Made by a program: the position numbers and the translations under genes. The notes under the pieces are model-generated. The model was not told the DNA's origin, did not search any database, and saw only the letters and a program-made list of their open reading frames with translations. Positions 26,225 to 36,680 of a DNA stretch of 64,000 nt are shown here, piece by piece. Each line of letters starts with the position of its first letter. The stretch's first letter is position 1. The stretch lies in contig OX578276.1 of assembly GCA_951217055.1 (NCBI GenBank), forward strand, positions 38,278,205-38,342,204, given 5' to 3'. The DNA comes from Gerris lacustris (taxonomy: Eukaryota; Arthropoda; Insecta; Hemiptera; Gerridae).

Positions 26225-26537
26225 TTTGTGAGCACGTGGCAGAGAAATAAATGGGCGCAGAAGAATGAATCTTATATTGGACCAACAATGGGCTAATTAT
26301 GACCTACCACACAAATTTCATTAAAATCGGACGTGTAGTTTTTAAGATACGTTGGTTCGCAAAATTGAGTGACAGACCGACAGACAGACCAAAAAATCCA
26401 AAAATATTGGAACCAAAAATATTCTCTGTTATCTGAAACAGATTTCTGTCTTGGAATTTTTGAAATCTGAGCCATAAAATATTTTCGTCTTCAGAACGTT
26501 CATATAGCTTCCGTTAATTTTGGTAAGCTCGGAAGCA
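26225..26537 (-). repeat. Interspersed repeat family B, copy 3 (reversed)
   Basis: The complement reads GAGCTTACC, then AACGGAAGCTATATGAACG, GGTTCC and GGTCTGTCTGTCGGTCTGTC, in the same order as copies 1 and 2. It follows the family to about 26225 (GGGCGCAGAAG on this strand). Confidence 0.75.
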
Positions 26538-28214
26538 ATAATTGTAAAAAACAACGAAACATTTATTTAACTACTAGCTGGGTACCCGTGCTTCGCAACG
26601 GAGTGTTATTATAATTAGATAAGTTTATAAACAACTATAATAAAACATATAAATTATTTTACTATGCAAGAATATCTAGATTCTATCTCTCCCACCTATT
26701 TCTATACCCCCTCCTCTTTGATAAGCAAATTTTAAAATATCCTAAATCCCCCCCCCCCCCCCCCTAAAGTAAAATATGACAAAACAATACATAAAAAAGA
26801 TTACCCTATTCTTAAAGAGTTTTTGCATCATCAATGGTATTCATTACATTGACCCCGTATTCATTACTTGTACCATACCCCTGTGTACCAAATTTAAATT
26901 TCCAAAATTCATGTGGCTGTCAAGTTCAAGTGGGCAAATTTTTATCGACATCGAACTAAAACTGTAGATTTGTATAAAGAACATACACCCACATACATTG
27001 ATTTTTATATATAGCTATAAATTTCCATTTTACCCCCTCCTAAATAAAATTGTACATAACAACAATTACTTTACTCTTAAAGTGCTTTTCAATGATATGC
27101 ATGATATGAAGGGAATCCATTACTTTGACATTTTTACACCGTACCCCTTTGTACAAAAATTTAAATTTCGAAAATTTATGTAGACAGTGACCTCCTCCTT
27201 GCTTTGAAGGGAAAGTGAGTAAATATTCATCAAATATGGATAAAACTGTAGATTTGTATAAAAGACATACCCTCATACAGACACTCTTCTTTTTTTATAA
27301 GATATAGCTATATTTTTCCATTTTACCCCCTCCTAAATGAAAATACGTATGACAAAACTGTACATAACAACAATTAATGTAATCTTAAAGAGCTTTTCAA
27401 CAGTATGCATCATGACGGGTTTTCAACTTTGACATTTGTACCCCGTACCCCTGTGTACCAAAAATTTAATTTCGAACATTCATGTAGACAGAGATCTTCC
27501 CCTTGCTTTGAAGGTCAAGTGAGCAAATTTTCATCGAGATCGAATTAAAACTGTTGATTTGTATAAAGAACATAAACACACTCACACATACGTTCACTTT
27601 TATAGATAGAGATATACATTTCCATTTTACCCCCCTCCTAATTGAAAATATGACAAAAACGTACTTAACAACAATTAATGTACCTACTCTTAAAGAGCTT
27701 TTTAACGATATGCATCATGAAGGGTATCCATTACTTTGACATTTGTACCCCGTACCTTTGTGTACCAAAATTTTAATTTCGGGAAATCATGTAGGCAGTG
27801 TTTCACCTGTTTTACCTTCACCTTGTTTGGAAGAAAAAGAGTGTAAAAATGCACCAAATTGGGATAAAACTGTATATTTGTATAAAAGACATTCTCTCAT
27901 ATAGATACTCTTTTTTTTATATAGATATAGTTATATTTTCCATTTTACCCCCTCCTAAATGAAAATATGACAAAACTATACATAAGAACAATTACTGCAT
28001 ACTCTTAAAGAGCTTTTCAACGATATGCATCACGAAGGGTATTCATTACTTTGACCCCGTATTCATTACTTTTACCCCGTACCCCTGTGTACCAAAATTT
28101 AAATTTCGAAAATTCATGTAGACCTTGATTTTCCCCTTGCTTTGAAGATGGAGTGTGCAAATTTTCATCGAGATCGGACTAAAACTGTAGATTTGTATAA
28201 AGAACAAATAAGAT

Positions 28215-28783
28215 ATAGCTATAAGATAAGATAAGATAAGATAAGATAATTTATTTACATTAAGTACAATTTTCCTTATGTACAATAGTAAATCGTCAAT
28301 TATTGTATTTTTATGAAACATAAATGTTGACAGTTTTAAAACAATACATCACAGATTACTACTGCTTACAGGTGTCAGTTTAAAATATTTATCCTTTAAT
28401 TTAATTAACTACATGCTAATGAGACAATACAAACGATAATAATTGACATTTAAATAATTTAACATGCATATCACAGTTTTATAACTTGGTAACAGACAGG
28501 ACAAAACAAATTAAAATTAAAACAAGTTTATAAATAAATAATTATTTTATAAAATCACTAATTGTATATAAGGGACTAGACAATAATAAATTTTTACACT
28601 CTCTAACAAAAACATCAAAATTGCTCACATTTTTAATATTAACAGGTAACTTGTTGTAAAAATGTATTCCATTATAATGACTGCTTTTTTTATAAAAATT
28701 AGTTGTATGCTTATTAATCTTCAAATCCTTTTTATTTCTAGTACCATAGTCATAACTGTCTCCAACTTTTTGATACATATATT
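28215..28783 (-). mobile_element. 5'-truncated non-LTR retrotransposon 3' end
   Basis: About 560 bp interrupts one ~310-bp repeat unit. On the minus strand a fragment of about 80 residues (28542-28790) reads KVGDSYDYGTRNKKDL, then YNGIHFYNKLPVNIKN, ending LYTISDFIK. These motifs are typical of the C-terminus of insect LINE ORF2 proteins. A 3' UTR of about 290 bp follows, ending in a (TTATC)n tail (28220-28247), which is a short-repeat tail rather than poly(A). The element is dead and lacks the reverse transcriptase. Confidence 0.8.
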
Positions 28784-29058
28784 TTTCCATTTACCCCCCC
28801 CCCCCCCCTCCTAAATGAAAATATGACAAAAGTGTACATAACATCAATTACTGTACTCTTAAAGAGCTTTTCAACGATATGCATCACGAAGGGTATTCAT
28901 TACTTTGACCCCGTATTCATTACTTGTACCCCGTACCTCTGTGTACCAAAATTTAAATTTCGAAAATTCATGTAGACCTTGATTTATTCCTTGCTTTGAA
29001 GGTCAAGTGTGCAAATTTTCATCAAAATCGGGCTAAAACTGTAGATTTGTATAAAGAA

Positions 29059-29060
<2 letters not shown>

Positions 29061-29090
<30 letters not shown>
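29061..29090. repeat. AC dinucleotide microsatellite
   Basis: (AC)n of about 15 units at the end of the ~310-bp repeat block. Confidence 0.9.
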
Positions 29091-29093
<3 letters not shown>

Positions 29094-29113
29094 GTTGACT
29101 TTTATATATATAG

Positions 29114-29837
29114 ATTATGAATGTTGATTTTTTATTATTATAAAAGTTTATTTCGACTCTATACTTAAACGCATGTGTTTTATCTCGCTTCTTTAAACGC
29201 TTACTGAATACTAAACGACGACATACCGTCAGACAGTCAGAAATAAAACTAAACAATGTAATTTAATGCACGCGATCCTAATAAAATAATTAAAAATCGT
29301 ATGACAGGTGCAACGACAAGGCCCCACCCAGCGTGTATAATAACAACCGCGTTACAAACTTCTCTTCATTTTCACTTATAAAAAATAAATATAAAATAGA
29401 TAAACAACTCAATAGTTTTAAATTATAATTTCACGGATTATTTCTTGTCAAGTGAGTGTTAACTACTCTTAACTCTAGTGTATTTTTTACCTCCTTACTA
29501 AAAAATGTATGTATATAAACTTAGGAAATTAGTCGGGTAATTGATTAACAAAGTTTATAAAGTTGAATTATAACTTTTAATTATATTTATTACATTAGTC
29601 TTTGTGTAGTTTCTAGGATTTTAATCGTACTAAGAAGCATTTCTACAAAGATTGCAGCGCTAAAAACGGTACTTTTGATAACCCCCCGTAGGACGTAAAA
29701 CATTTTTTACCCCCTGGAGGTAAAAAAATGTTCTTTACAGTTTAGGAGTAATGAAAAGATTTTTGAAGTCCATAATGAAAAAATGGATTTGAGCTATGGT
29801 TTTTAGACTCTTATAAGTTACTATTTCACAAAAAAAT
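29114..29837. other. Intergenic; contains half of a dispersed inverted pair
   Basis: 29600-29735 recurs in reverse complement at 43390-43520 (GATTTTAATCGTACTAAGAAGC, AAAGATTGCAGCGCTAAAA, ACGTAAAACATTTTTTACC). It ends in an imperfect hairpin, ACATTTTTTACC / GGTAAAAAAATGT, near 29700-29732. No gene is seen. Confidence 0.5.
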
Positions 29838-30445
29838 ATTTTTTACTTTCTCATATAAAGAGAAAGTATTGTGATGGGACGAAAATTCGATTTTGAGATG
29901 TTGATGGATTTACACGTTATGAGGTCCCCTGAGTCCAAAAAAGTGGTTTTTAAAAAATGTCTTTCTGTCTGTAGTCTGTCTGTGCAGACGCCTAGAGCCT
30001 AAACTACTGGGCAGATTCTGACGAAATTTGGCATACTTGTTCAGAAAAATCATACCTCGAGGCGAAATCGAGAAACGAATTTTAGCTCCCATTTGGGGGT
30101 GCTACCCCCCCAAAAAACTCTGAAAAAACGTGAAAAAAAATTATTTCTCGAAAACGGTTCCGACGATTTTGATTAAAAAATTCTATAATGTAGCCCATTT
30201 AAATACGAATCTAACGATATAAGCCGTTTTCCCGGGAAAAATCTAGTTCCTGAGAAAAAAGCTTAAAACGCGGACGGAGAGAGCCCGGGTTCGATTCCCC
30301 GCCCAGGAGATATTATCTTTATGATACATTTTGATGAAATGTTCAATAATAATTAAATTTACATACGAAAACTAATAAATGGAAAACACTGAGCCAAGTA
30401 ATTATGACCTCGTATATGAGAAAGTTTGTCTGACTTGTCTCGGAA
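29838..30445 (-). repeat. Family A repeat, reversed copy with a tRNA-like B box
   Basis: The landmarks are those of family A, complemented and in reverse order. The plus strand here reads GGTTCGATTCC at 30288-30298, a perfect RNA polymerase III B box. It is preceded by GCTTAAAACGCGGACGGAGA, which looks like a decayed tRNA-like arm. A clear A box is not visible. This suggests a tRNA-related component inside the repeat, not a working tRNA gene. Confidence 0.7.
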
Positions 30446-30449
30446 AGAT

Positions 30450-31675
30450 ATTTTCTTTTTTTGCCGCCTTTTAAAATCTGCCGCTCTGGTCCATGGCCAA
30501 TCCGGCAAGTTTTATAGAACTATCCGTATCGTAGCGTGCTAAGGGCCTTGTTGACTGCAACTAGCATCCCTCCTCCACTAGGTCTTACTTTTCTATGAGT
30601 TTTTACTGCCGGTGTCCAACTTTTCTCGTAGCCTTCAAGATATTTATCGTAGTCTACTATTTTTTCTTTTGTTAGGTACGTCTCACTCAGAATAATGATT
30701 TAATTTATTCTTAGATACTCCCAAATCTCTTCATCCTGCTTCTTTTTATTCAATCCTGTGGCGTTGAAAGCTAATATAAGTTTGTGGAGTTTCTTTAATT
30801 TACATAGTTTTTGGGGATTTTGAGGTACTTACCTTGCGATTGTTTTCTCTCTAGTATGATGCCAGGTTTGGAAGTTTGGTCATATTCTTTGTTCTTGAGT
30901 CTGCCTTTTTTCTAAGTTGTTTTGTTCAATTTTTAGTTTTAGTAATGAAGTTCTCCCACTCATGTAGAAAGATGCTATTTAGCTTAGCTACGCCGTTTCG
31001 CTTCCCGTGCATAAGGCCTTTCTCCAAACATCAATTAAATTTAATTCCATTCACATATAAACAGTGTTTAAATATTCTTGTTTTAATTGTTGCATCAACC
31101 AAACCAAAATTAATTTCGTTTTTTATTTGAAATAGGTTTCTACGTTTCTCTCTTATGCTTTTGGAAAAGTCCGGTTCGTACCTATTAATTTTTTTGCATT
31201 TTTCAATACGAATTGTCCATTCCTTTGTGATACAGCGAGAATCGGACGCTTTATTTGATTTTTTTCACCGATAAAATATGCTTTTTCTACTAGATGGTCT
31301 GCATATAGGGGCTCCAAACATTTCCACACAGAATGTTTTCCCTAGTTCATCTTGGCTCACCTCAGTTGTCTCGTAATCTAGGTTTTTGAAGATGAGATTT
31401 TTCGAATTAGTTTTATCATCCGAGTTATCTATTAGTGATTCTTATTAGAAACACTTCTCTTTCAGTTGTTGTATCTCTAATTTAATTTCTTTATTGTTTT
31501 CTTCAAGAACGTTCATTCGAGTTGACATTGCCTGGAGATCGTCTTTAGTACCTAGCCAGTTTTCTTCGTCAATAGCATTACTGATACAATGGCTAATCAT
31601 TTTTGTTTAAATCTCTTATATTAATTGGGCCGATTAGAGCTTCATTTTGGTTTGGTAACTCCTCTGAGTTATCAT

Positions 31676-31678
<3 letters not shown>
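30450..31678 (-). pseudogene. LINE-2: ORF1 remainder and endonuclease fragment
   Basis: Minus-strand conceptual translation, broken by stops and frameshifts, gives LINE parts in order. First is a coiled coil (DLQAMSTRMNVLEENNKEIK, near 31560). Next is an RRM-like core as in L1-type ORF1 (NLIFKNLDYETTEVSQDELG near 31390), then RPILAVSQRNGQFVLKNAKK and a charged C-terminal part (FSKSIREKRRNLFQIK). An apurinic-endonuclease start follows (LILAFNATGLNKKKQDEEIW, LSETYLTKEK, RPSGGGMLVAV, near 30780-30540). It continues the ORF that begins at 35120 and was split by LINE-1. The 3' part, including reverse transcriptase, is missing beyond ~30450, where a family A repeat abuts. Confidence 0.75.
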
Positions 31679-31712
<34 letters not shown>

Positions 31713-31713
<1 letters not shown>

Positions 31714-32047
31714 TATAGGCATCCAGGAATAGTTTCCCGATAGCCTTTAATAAATTCTGAGTAGTATCTATATATTGTGGGCCAGTTTTTTGAGTTATGA
31801 ATTATGTTATCGACACGAGTAATAGGAAGAGATAATGGATGGTTTTGAGAATATGTGGGACAGTTAAATATATGTACGGTGGATTCAGGGATATCAGAGT
31901 TACAGTAGCGGCAGTTAGGAGAAGAGCTTGCGCCAATTCTATGAAGGTGTTTTCGGGTTGGTAGATGACCGATTTTAAGAGAGGAAATAAAGGACTGTAT
32001 TCTTCTGGGACATCCAGTGTATGATGTAATATCAGTAGCTACCTGCT
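31713..32047 (-). pseudogene. LINE-1 C-terminus with CCHC zinc motif
   Basis: The frame reads VATDITSYTGCPRRIQSF, then IGHLPTRKHLHRIG, and a zinc-like motif C-x2-C-x9-H-x3-C (CRYCNSDIPESTVHIFNC), ending in ETIPGCL just before the poly(A) tail. This is the usual end of I/jockey-clade ORF2 proteins. It is separated from the RNase H part only by the hAT insertion. Both sides share the duplicated TACCTGCT, so the frame was continuous before insertion. Confidence 0.85.
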
Positions 32048-32334
32048 CAGCGCCGGCGCTACGCACAGGCGGAGCAGGCGGCCGCCTGTAGCGGCCAAAC
32101 TCAGGGGGCGGCCGTTGACGCCCTCAGTTTGTTTTAATATATGAATTGAAAATCAAAATCTATAGTAGCAAAACAATATTAATGTGCGTAATCGTCTTTT
32201 CCATCATACCTCATATCTATATTTTTATTTATTCACTTAACTCTTTTTTTACCCCTTTATATAGCTGTTATATTTTCTACTCTTCCCTTAATTTGTTAAT
32301 TGTTATATGTATCTCTCCTAATCCTAATAAAATA

Positions 32335-32885
32335 AAAATCGGTCCGAGACAAATCAGACAAAGTTTTTCATATACGAGTTCATAATTACTTAGCCCAGTG
32401 TTTTCCATTTATTAGTTTTAGTAGTTACATTTAATTATTATTTAACATTTTCATCAAAATTTAAAAATAACTTCTCCTCGGCTCGGCGGGGAATCGATCC
32501 TGGCCTCTCTCCGTCCGCGGTTAAAGCTATTTTCTCAGGAACTAGATTTTTCCAGGTTAAACGGCTTTTACCGTTAAATTCGTATTTAAATGGACTATAA
32601 TTTGGAATTTTTTAATCAAAATCGTCGGAACCGTTGTCAAGAAATATTTTTTTTACGTTTTATTCAGAGTTTTTGGGGGTAGCGACTCTAAATTTGGAGC
32701 TAAAATTAATTTCGGGTATGATTTTGCTGAACATGTACGCCAAATTTTGTCAAAATTAGCCCAGTAGTTTAGGATCCAGGCGTCTGCATAGACGAAGAAC
32801 AGACATTTAAAAAAAAAAAAAAAACCCGCTTTTTGGACTCAGGGGACCTCAAAACGTGTAAATTTATTAAAATCTCAAGATCGAA
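32335..32885 (+). repeat. Family A repeat inside the hAT element
   Basis: Runs from ATCGGTCCGAGACAAATCAG, through GGCCTCTCTCCGTCCGCGG and TTTCTCAGGAACTAG, to CTCAGGGGACCTCAAAACG. It is collinear with 18750-19300. Family A lies inside both well-bounded hAT elements of this window, so it may be part of a non-autonomous hAT family. Confidence 0.75.
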
Positions 32886-32886
32886 T

Positions 32887-33051
32887 GTTCTTCTTTAGAC
32901 TGTTACTCTCCCCCACCCTTATAAAAACAGAAATGGGATATTCCTTGGTCCCAAACTACATTGGACTAAACATGTATTTTTCTTAATAGTTATTTAGTCA
33001 AAATCATTTTTTTAAAAGCAATATGGGGGAGTAACTATCTAAAGAAGAACC
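32887..33051. mobile_element. 165-bp miniature inverted-repeat element
   Basis: The left end GTTCTTCTTTAGACTGTTACTC mirrors the right end GAGTAACTATCTAAAGAAGAAC. The interior has no ORF. The same terminal motif bounds the larger elements at 39726-40547 and 40554-41473, so it is a deletion derivative of that family. Confidence 0.75.
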
Positions 33052-34007
33052 CTTCCTCTTATATTGAGTTTTTAAAAATAGTCTACTTTACTTTATTACT
33101 CAAAAACTATCATAGATAATAATAGTGACATGCGCTATTTTAAAAAGCAGTCAGGTTATATTAAATAGACTTTGTTCAGCCCTCTGTCTCTGTCAGGGCG
33201 ATTGAAAGTGGAAAAATTATTTTATTTTAAAAAGTTTAAAATACTTTAAGTTGTTATACCTCAAGAACAAGAAAGGCGAGACTGTCCGAAGTTAACAAAC
33301 GTTGGCTTGTTAGTAAAAATTTACTTTTTAATCTAATCTAAAATAAAGTATCAGAGGAGGCGTGTTTCATTGTGATTCACAATATAATGTCCACTAAGGA
33401 TAATATTAAAAATATGGCCATAGAAAATTTCAGGGCCCCAGGAAAAACTAATTTATGTATGATTATATTTAAATATTATATTTTTTTCTTTAGATGATAT
33501 TAATATAATAAGATTTTAGACATCCCAAATTCAGTTGCATAGACGTTGTAGTGACAGTTTAAGCCTATTTTTTTATAATATCAATACTATTTTTACCAAC
33601 TTAAAATAGGAATATTTTAGATTAAATAGTAAAATATTAAAGCTTACCAACTTATAGGCCAACTTTTGTTGAATTTGCATAATCTCTAGGTATATCCATT
33701 TTTAGGGTCTGTAGGCGAAACCAAACTGAGGACAATTATAATTTCTTGCGTTTGTCTGACTTTGCCTGAAGGGCAAAAAAAGGTTCTTTATTCCCGAAAG
33801 AACCCAACACAAAAATTTGAAACTTTCTAGTTATTTTTTGTATAATAACCCAAACACATAAATGTAGGAAATCCCCAAAAAATCACCCTTCTCCCACTCA
33901 ACCCCCCCCCCCCCCCCCCCGGTCAAAAAAATGCCTATTTCAATGGGGCGGCCAAACACCGTCTTGCCTGTGGCGGCCAAAAGTGTAGCACCGGCGCTGT
34001 ACCTGCT

Positions 34008-34626
34008 GCATGGCGTAAAATGTTCTAGCTGTAGATCCGTTAGTCCAATCTTTTACCCATTCTGCTTTACTCCAAATATTAATTTTTCCTTTTATGAATG
34101 TCAAGGAGTTTTCCTGAAGTGGTATAGGTCTCATTTCCAAAGCCTGTTTCGCTAATTCATCAGCTTTCTCATTGCCAGAGAGTCCACAATGAGATGGAAT
34201 CCATTGGAATTGGATATTCCCTAAGCATTGTTGCAGTATAATATGTATACTTGAAGTTCGGTATGTATAAGCGTGGGGTTTGTACTGTTTTAAAGCTTCT
34301 AATGCACAACATGAGTCAGACAGGATGCAAAAATTGCCGGGTTTATCTTGAAGATATGTGACTGCAGCAGAAATAGCCAATAATTCGGCATCCATAGAGG
34401 ATGAGGAGGGAATAGGTAAACTTATTTCAACTTGTAGAGAAGGAATGTAAACTCCAGCAGCTATACCTGCTTGAACAGATCCGTCTGTATATACTAATGA
34501 GTACTCTTTGTAAGCTAAATTAATTGTTTGCAGGCTACATTGTAATAATTCTGCGTTCATAGTGAGGCAGCTTTTGAAGTTATACTTGGCAGCTTTGTTT
34601 GTATTATAGGACGGGTCCATTCCCAT
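34008..34626 (-). pseudogene. LINE-1 RNase H domain
   Basis: In the frame starting at 34626 the RNase H catalytic set is intact: YTDGS (Asp at residue 48), DAELLAI (Glu 81), SDSCCALEAL (Asp 104) and WIPSHCGLSGNEKADELAK (His 147, Asp 156). This domain removes RNA from the RNA-DNA hybrid during retrotransposition. The frame runs into the hAT element after YAMQQV. A frameshift near 34560-34620 separates it from the upstream part. Confidence 0.9.
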
Positions 34627-35003
34627 GGAGGTATAGGATGGCTTGGAGGTATGGTATTTGCATTAAGGGAAATATTGATTTGTTTGTATAGAAGATAAAG
34701 ACTGAGGCTGAAGGAATGAGAATTGTTATCGGCTGAAAATTTAAGTTTGCTACAAGGGTGAGTCGGTGGTAAAGTCCGATATTTGGCATATAATTTCAAT
34801 GTACACTTTTTAATGTATAAATTAATCGGAATGACATTGGCCTCTATTTCCATTGCAGCTGTAGGAGATGAAGAGCAAACACCAAGAATGTATCTGAGAG
34901 CAAAATTTTGAATTTTACTGATTTTTTTAATATGGCATGATGAGGCACCTCCCCAAATTTCACAAAGGTGACATAGTTTACTTCTTATGAAACCAAGGTA
35001 AAA
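34557..35003 (-). pseudogene. LINE-1 segment downstream of the reverse transcriptase
   Basis: From about 34991 the frame reads FIRSKLCHLCEIWGGASS, then KKISKIQNFALRYILGVCSS, and PIPPWEWTRPIIQTK. This is the stretch normally lying between the reverse transcriptase palm and the RNase H of I/jockey-type ORF2. The palm with its YADD motif is absent, because the element starts here. It is read in frame with the LINE-2 leader upstream, which gives a deceptive 187-codon fused ORF. Confidence 0.8.
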
Positions 35004-35120
35004 GTTATCATCATCAGCATCATCATTATTTCCTGTAGCCGTAATCGATTTTTCATGTTCTCTTGCTCTTTTGACTCTTGGAGGAAAAAAGTTTTCTATA
35101 GATTGTGAGGACATGGCCAT
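35004..35120 (-). pseudogene. LINE-2 ORF1 N-terminus with PIP-box-like motif
   Basis: ATG at 35120 (or 35114) is preceded directly by an in-frame TAG, so the start looks genuine. The first residues are MAMSSQSIENFF followed by PPRVKRAREHEK, then an acidic DDADDDN. The frame would continue, without the inserted LINE-1, into SEELPNQNEALIGPINIRD at 31667 and downward. SQSIENFF followed by basic residues resembles a PCNA-interacting (PIP) box such as those at the start of DNA ligase I or Cdt1, although Ser replaces the usual Gln. Confidence 0.7.
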
Positions 35121-35366
35121 CTACTCGTTATCTACTCAAATACTTAAGTATACTTAAAACTGTTATAGTTAATTTGAATAATTGTTGATTAAGTGGTATG
35201 TTTTTAAAGAGACTATTACTGAGTACCGGCATTAAAAAGAGATAATACATAAATTAAAATAAATTAAAGACCATGCACAATTCAACAACAATAACAATAT
35301 TTTGGTATGTATTATGTGTTCATCACTTGTTTATTTAGTTCTGTTTACTCTTGTAGGAGATTAAAA

Positions 35367-35370
<4 letters not shown>

Positions 35371-35430
<60 letters not shown>

Positions 35431-36382
35431 GTTTCTTTATTTGCAACTATAAGTATAATACATTACATATATATACAATAACAAGCAAATGGTTTAAAAG
35501 TATTTAGAACAGGAATACAATGAGCGGAGATGTTACCCAATGGTAAATCCTCCAAAATGGAATAAAGAATACAAATTAAATTAAATTGATTACATAATTA
35601 CATTAATTAACATCCTTATTATTTATTTCACTATTATATACAAATATACTCAAGCACGCACACATACACGCAAAAACACACATACATTCATAGATATTTA
35701 TACATTTTCTATTTTAAGACACCAGATTATCTCTGGGCCATTTTCGCTTCAGTCGTCGGCGAGGATTTTCCGGGAGGGTTGGGATGGATACGGATTGGAC
35801 AAGAGGGTTATCATGATCTGAAAGGGAATTATGGAAGGAAAGGTAGCGGGATTTAGCTAGGTCTGGGACAAAGGGTACTTTGAGGTCATTATGGAGGGTA
35901 AGATTCGAAACATAGAATGGGGCATTAGTAATTTTTCTGAGAATTTTGGACTGTAAGGACTGGATTCTTTGGGAGTTGGAACGTTTTGTGGAGCCCCATA
36001 GCTCGATGCCGTAAGTCCAAATTGGTTTTATTAAACAATTATAAAGGAGTAGCTTATTCTCAAGGATAAGACTAGACCTATTATCTAGTAAGTGAAGGAG
36101 CTATCTGTAACGCCTGTTTGTCTCCTGTCGTTTAAGCTTGGTGTGAGGATTCCATGTAAGGCGCTTATCGAGATAAAGACCCAGGTATTTGGCGATATCG
36201 GCAGTGGGAAGAGGAACGAGGTTTAAGAATACAGGTGGACAATATCGTTTACAGAGGGTGAATGTAACATTGACACACTTATCAGTGTTAATTTTAATCC
36301 TCCATTTGACAAACCATCTTTCGAGGAGAGTGAGGTGCTCTTGAAGGTATAAAACAGGTTGAAACTTATCTTCTTCTATCAA
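35371..36382 (-). mobile_element. 5'-truncated jockey-type LINE with 55-nt poly(A)
   Basis: 36101-36382 encodes reverse-transcriptase thumb-region sequence (WFVKWRIKINTDKC, then KYLGLYLDKRLTWNPH). After a frameshift, 36093-35714 continues as LLLYNCLIKPIWTYGIELWG, KILRKITNAPFYVSN and RRRLKRKWPRDN, then a TAA stop. This is the typical end of jockey-clade ORF2. A 3' UTR of about 290 bp ends in the T run 35371-35425, the complement of poly(A). The long uninterrupted tail points to a fairly young insertion, but the frame is already broken. Confidence 0.88.
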
Positions 36383-36680
36383 TAAAAAAATAAAAAAAAA
36401 CTTACTGTAAACACAACTCTGCCACTTCCCCTTCTTAAAAATTACCTGGCCTAATAAGAACCGTCCAATCTAGTCACCTCCTACTTTTACATATCGTCCA
36501 ACACCTGTGGCTGACTATATCCTGATCCTGATAAAACCTTAAATCTTATTCTTAAAACCTTCTTCTATTTTCTTAATTATTTTAGAATCTAATAAACTTA
36601 CCAAATCCAAACTTTCAAAAAACGTGCACTTCGATTTACAGAAATTTGAAGTTAATGCGGTTATTTTAACTATTTAATAA
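36383..36680. other. Spacer without recognised features
   Basis: A-rich sequence followed by pyrimidine-rich unique DNA. No ORF or repeat is recognised. Confidence 0.4.

Larger units (their letters stand above)
26576..29113. repeat. Dispersed element built of ~310-bp tandem units
   Basis: The block starts AGCTGGGTACCCGTGCTTCG, a widespread arthropod repeat end that may belong to RTE-like LINEs. It ends with a CA run and TTTTATATATATAG. Between them a unit repeats about six times: TTTCCATTTTACCCCCTCC, CTCTTAAAGAGCTTTTCAA, GATATGCATCA, CCCCGTACCCCTGTGTACC, ACTGTAGATTTGTATAAAG. The motif TTTCCA lies at 27022, 27314, 27619, 27937 and 28784, so units are 292-318 bp. The last gap is enlarged by a LINE insertion. 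Confidence 0.75.
32048..33999. mobile_element. hAT-type non-autonomous element inside LINE-1
   Basis: The ends are CAGCGCCGGCGCTAC (32048) and, complemented, CAGCGCCGGTGCTAC (ending 33999). A further GCGGCCAAA block is shared between the ends. TACCTGCT is duplicated exactly on both sides (32040-32047 and 34000-34007), the 8-bp target duplication expected of hAT. The length is 1,952 bp with no transposase ORF. Inside are a family A repeat (32335-32885), a 165-bp miniature element (32887-33051) and a C homopolymer (33902-33920). Confidence 0.9.
31679..35003 (-). mobile_element. LINE-1: 5'-truncated I/jockey-type retrotransposon, nested
   Basis: An 11-bp duplication GTTATCATCAT flanks the insert (31668-31678 and 35004-35014). 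The poly(A) tail is the T run ending at 31710. From 5' to 3' on the minus strand it holds the segment after the reverse transcriptase, an RNase H domain and a CCHC-type end. About 1.36 kb is LINE. The rest is a hAT element (32048-33999) inserted into the coding region. The LINE is truncated at its 5' end and frameshifted, so it is dead. Confidence 0.88.

Noticed and set aside
30255..30310. tRNA gene suggested by the B box GGTTCGATTCC
   Set aside because: No closed acceptor stem or clear A box. The sequence is part of a dispersed repeat with decayed copies elsewhere.
33931..34155. Plus-strand 74-codon frame
   Set aside because: It runs antisense to the LINE RNase H region and across the hAT end, and has no homology of its own.
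34557..35120. A single 187-codon gene
   Set aside because: It is a chance in-frame fusion of the LINE-2 ORF1 start with the truncated LINE-1. The 11-bp duplication at 35004-35014 marks the joint.
35307..35507. Frame with a long poly-Phe stretch
   Set aside because: It is simply the T run complementary to the jockey poly(A) tail.
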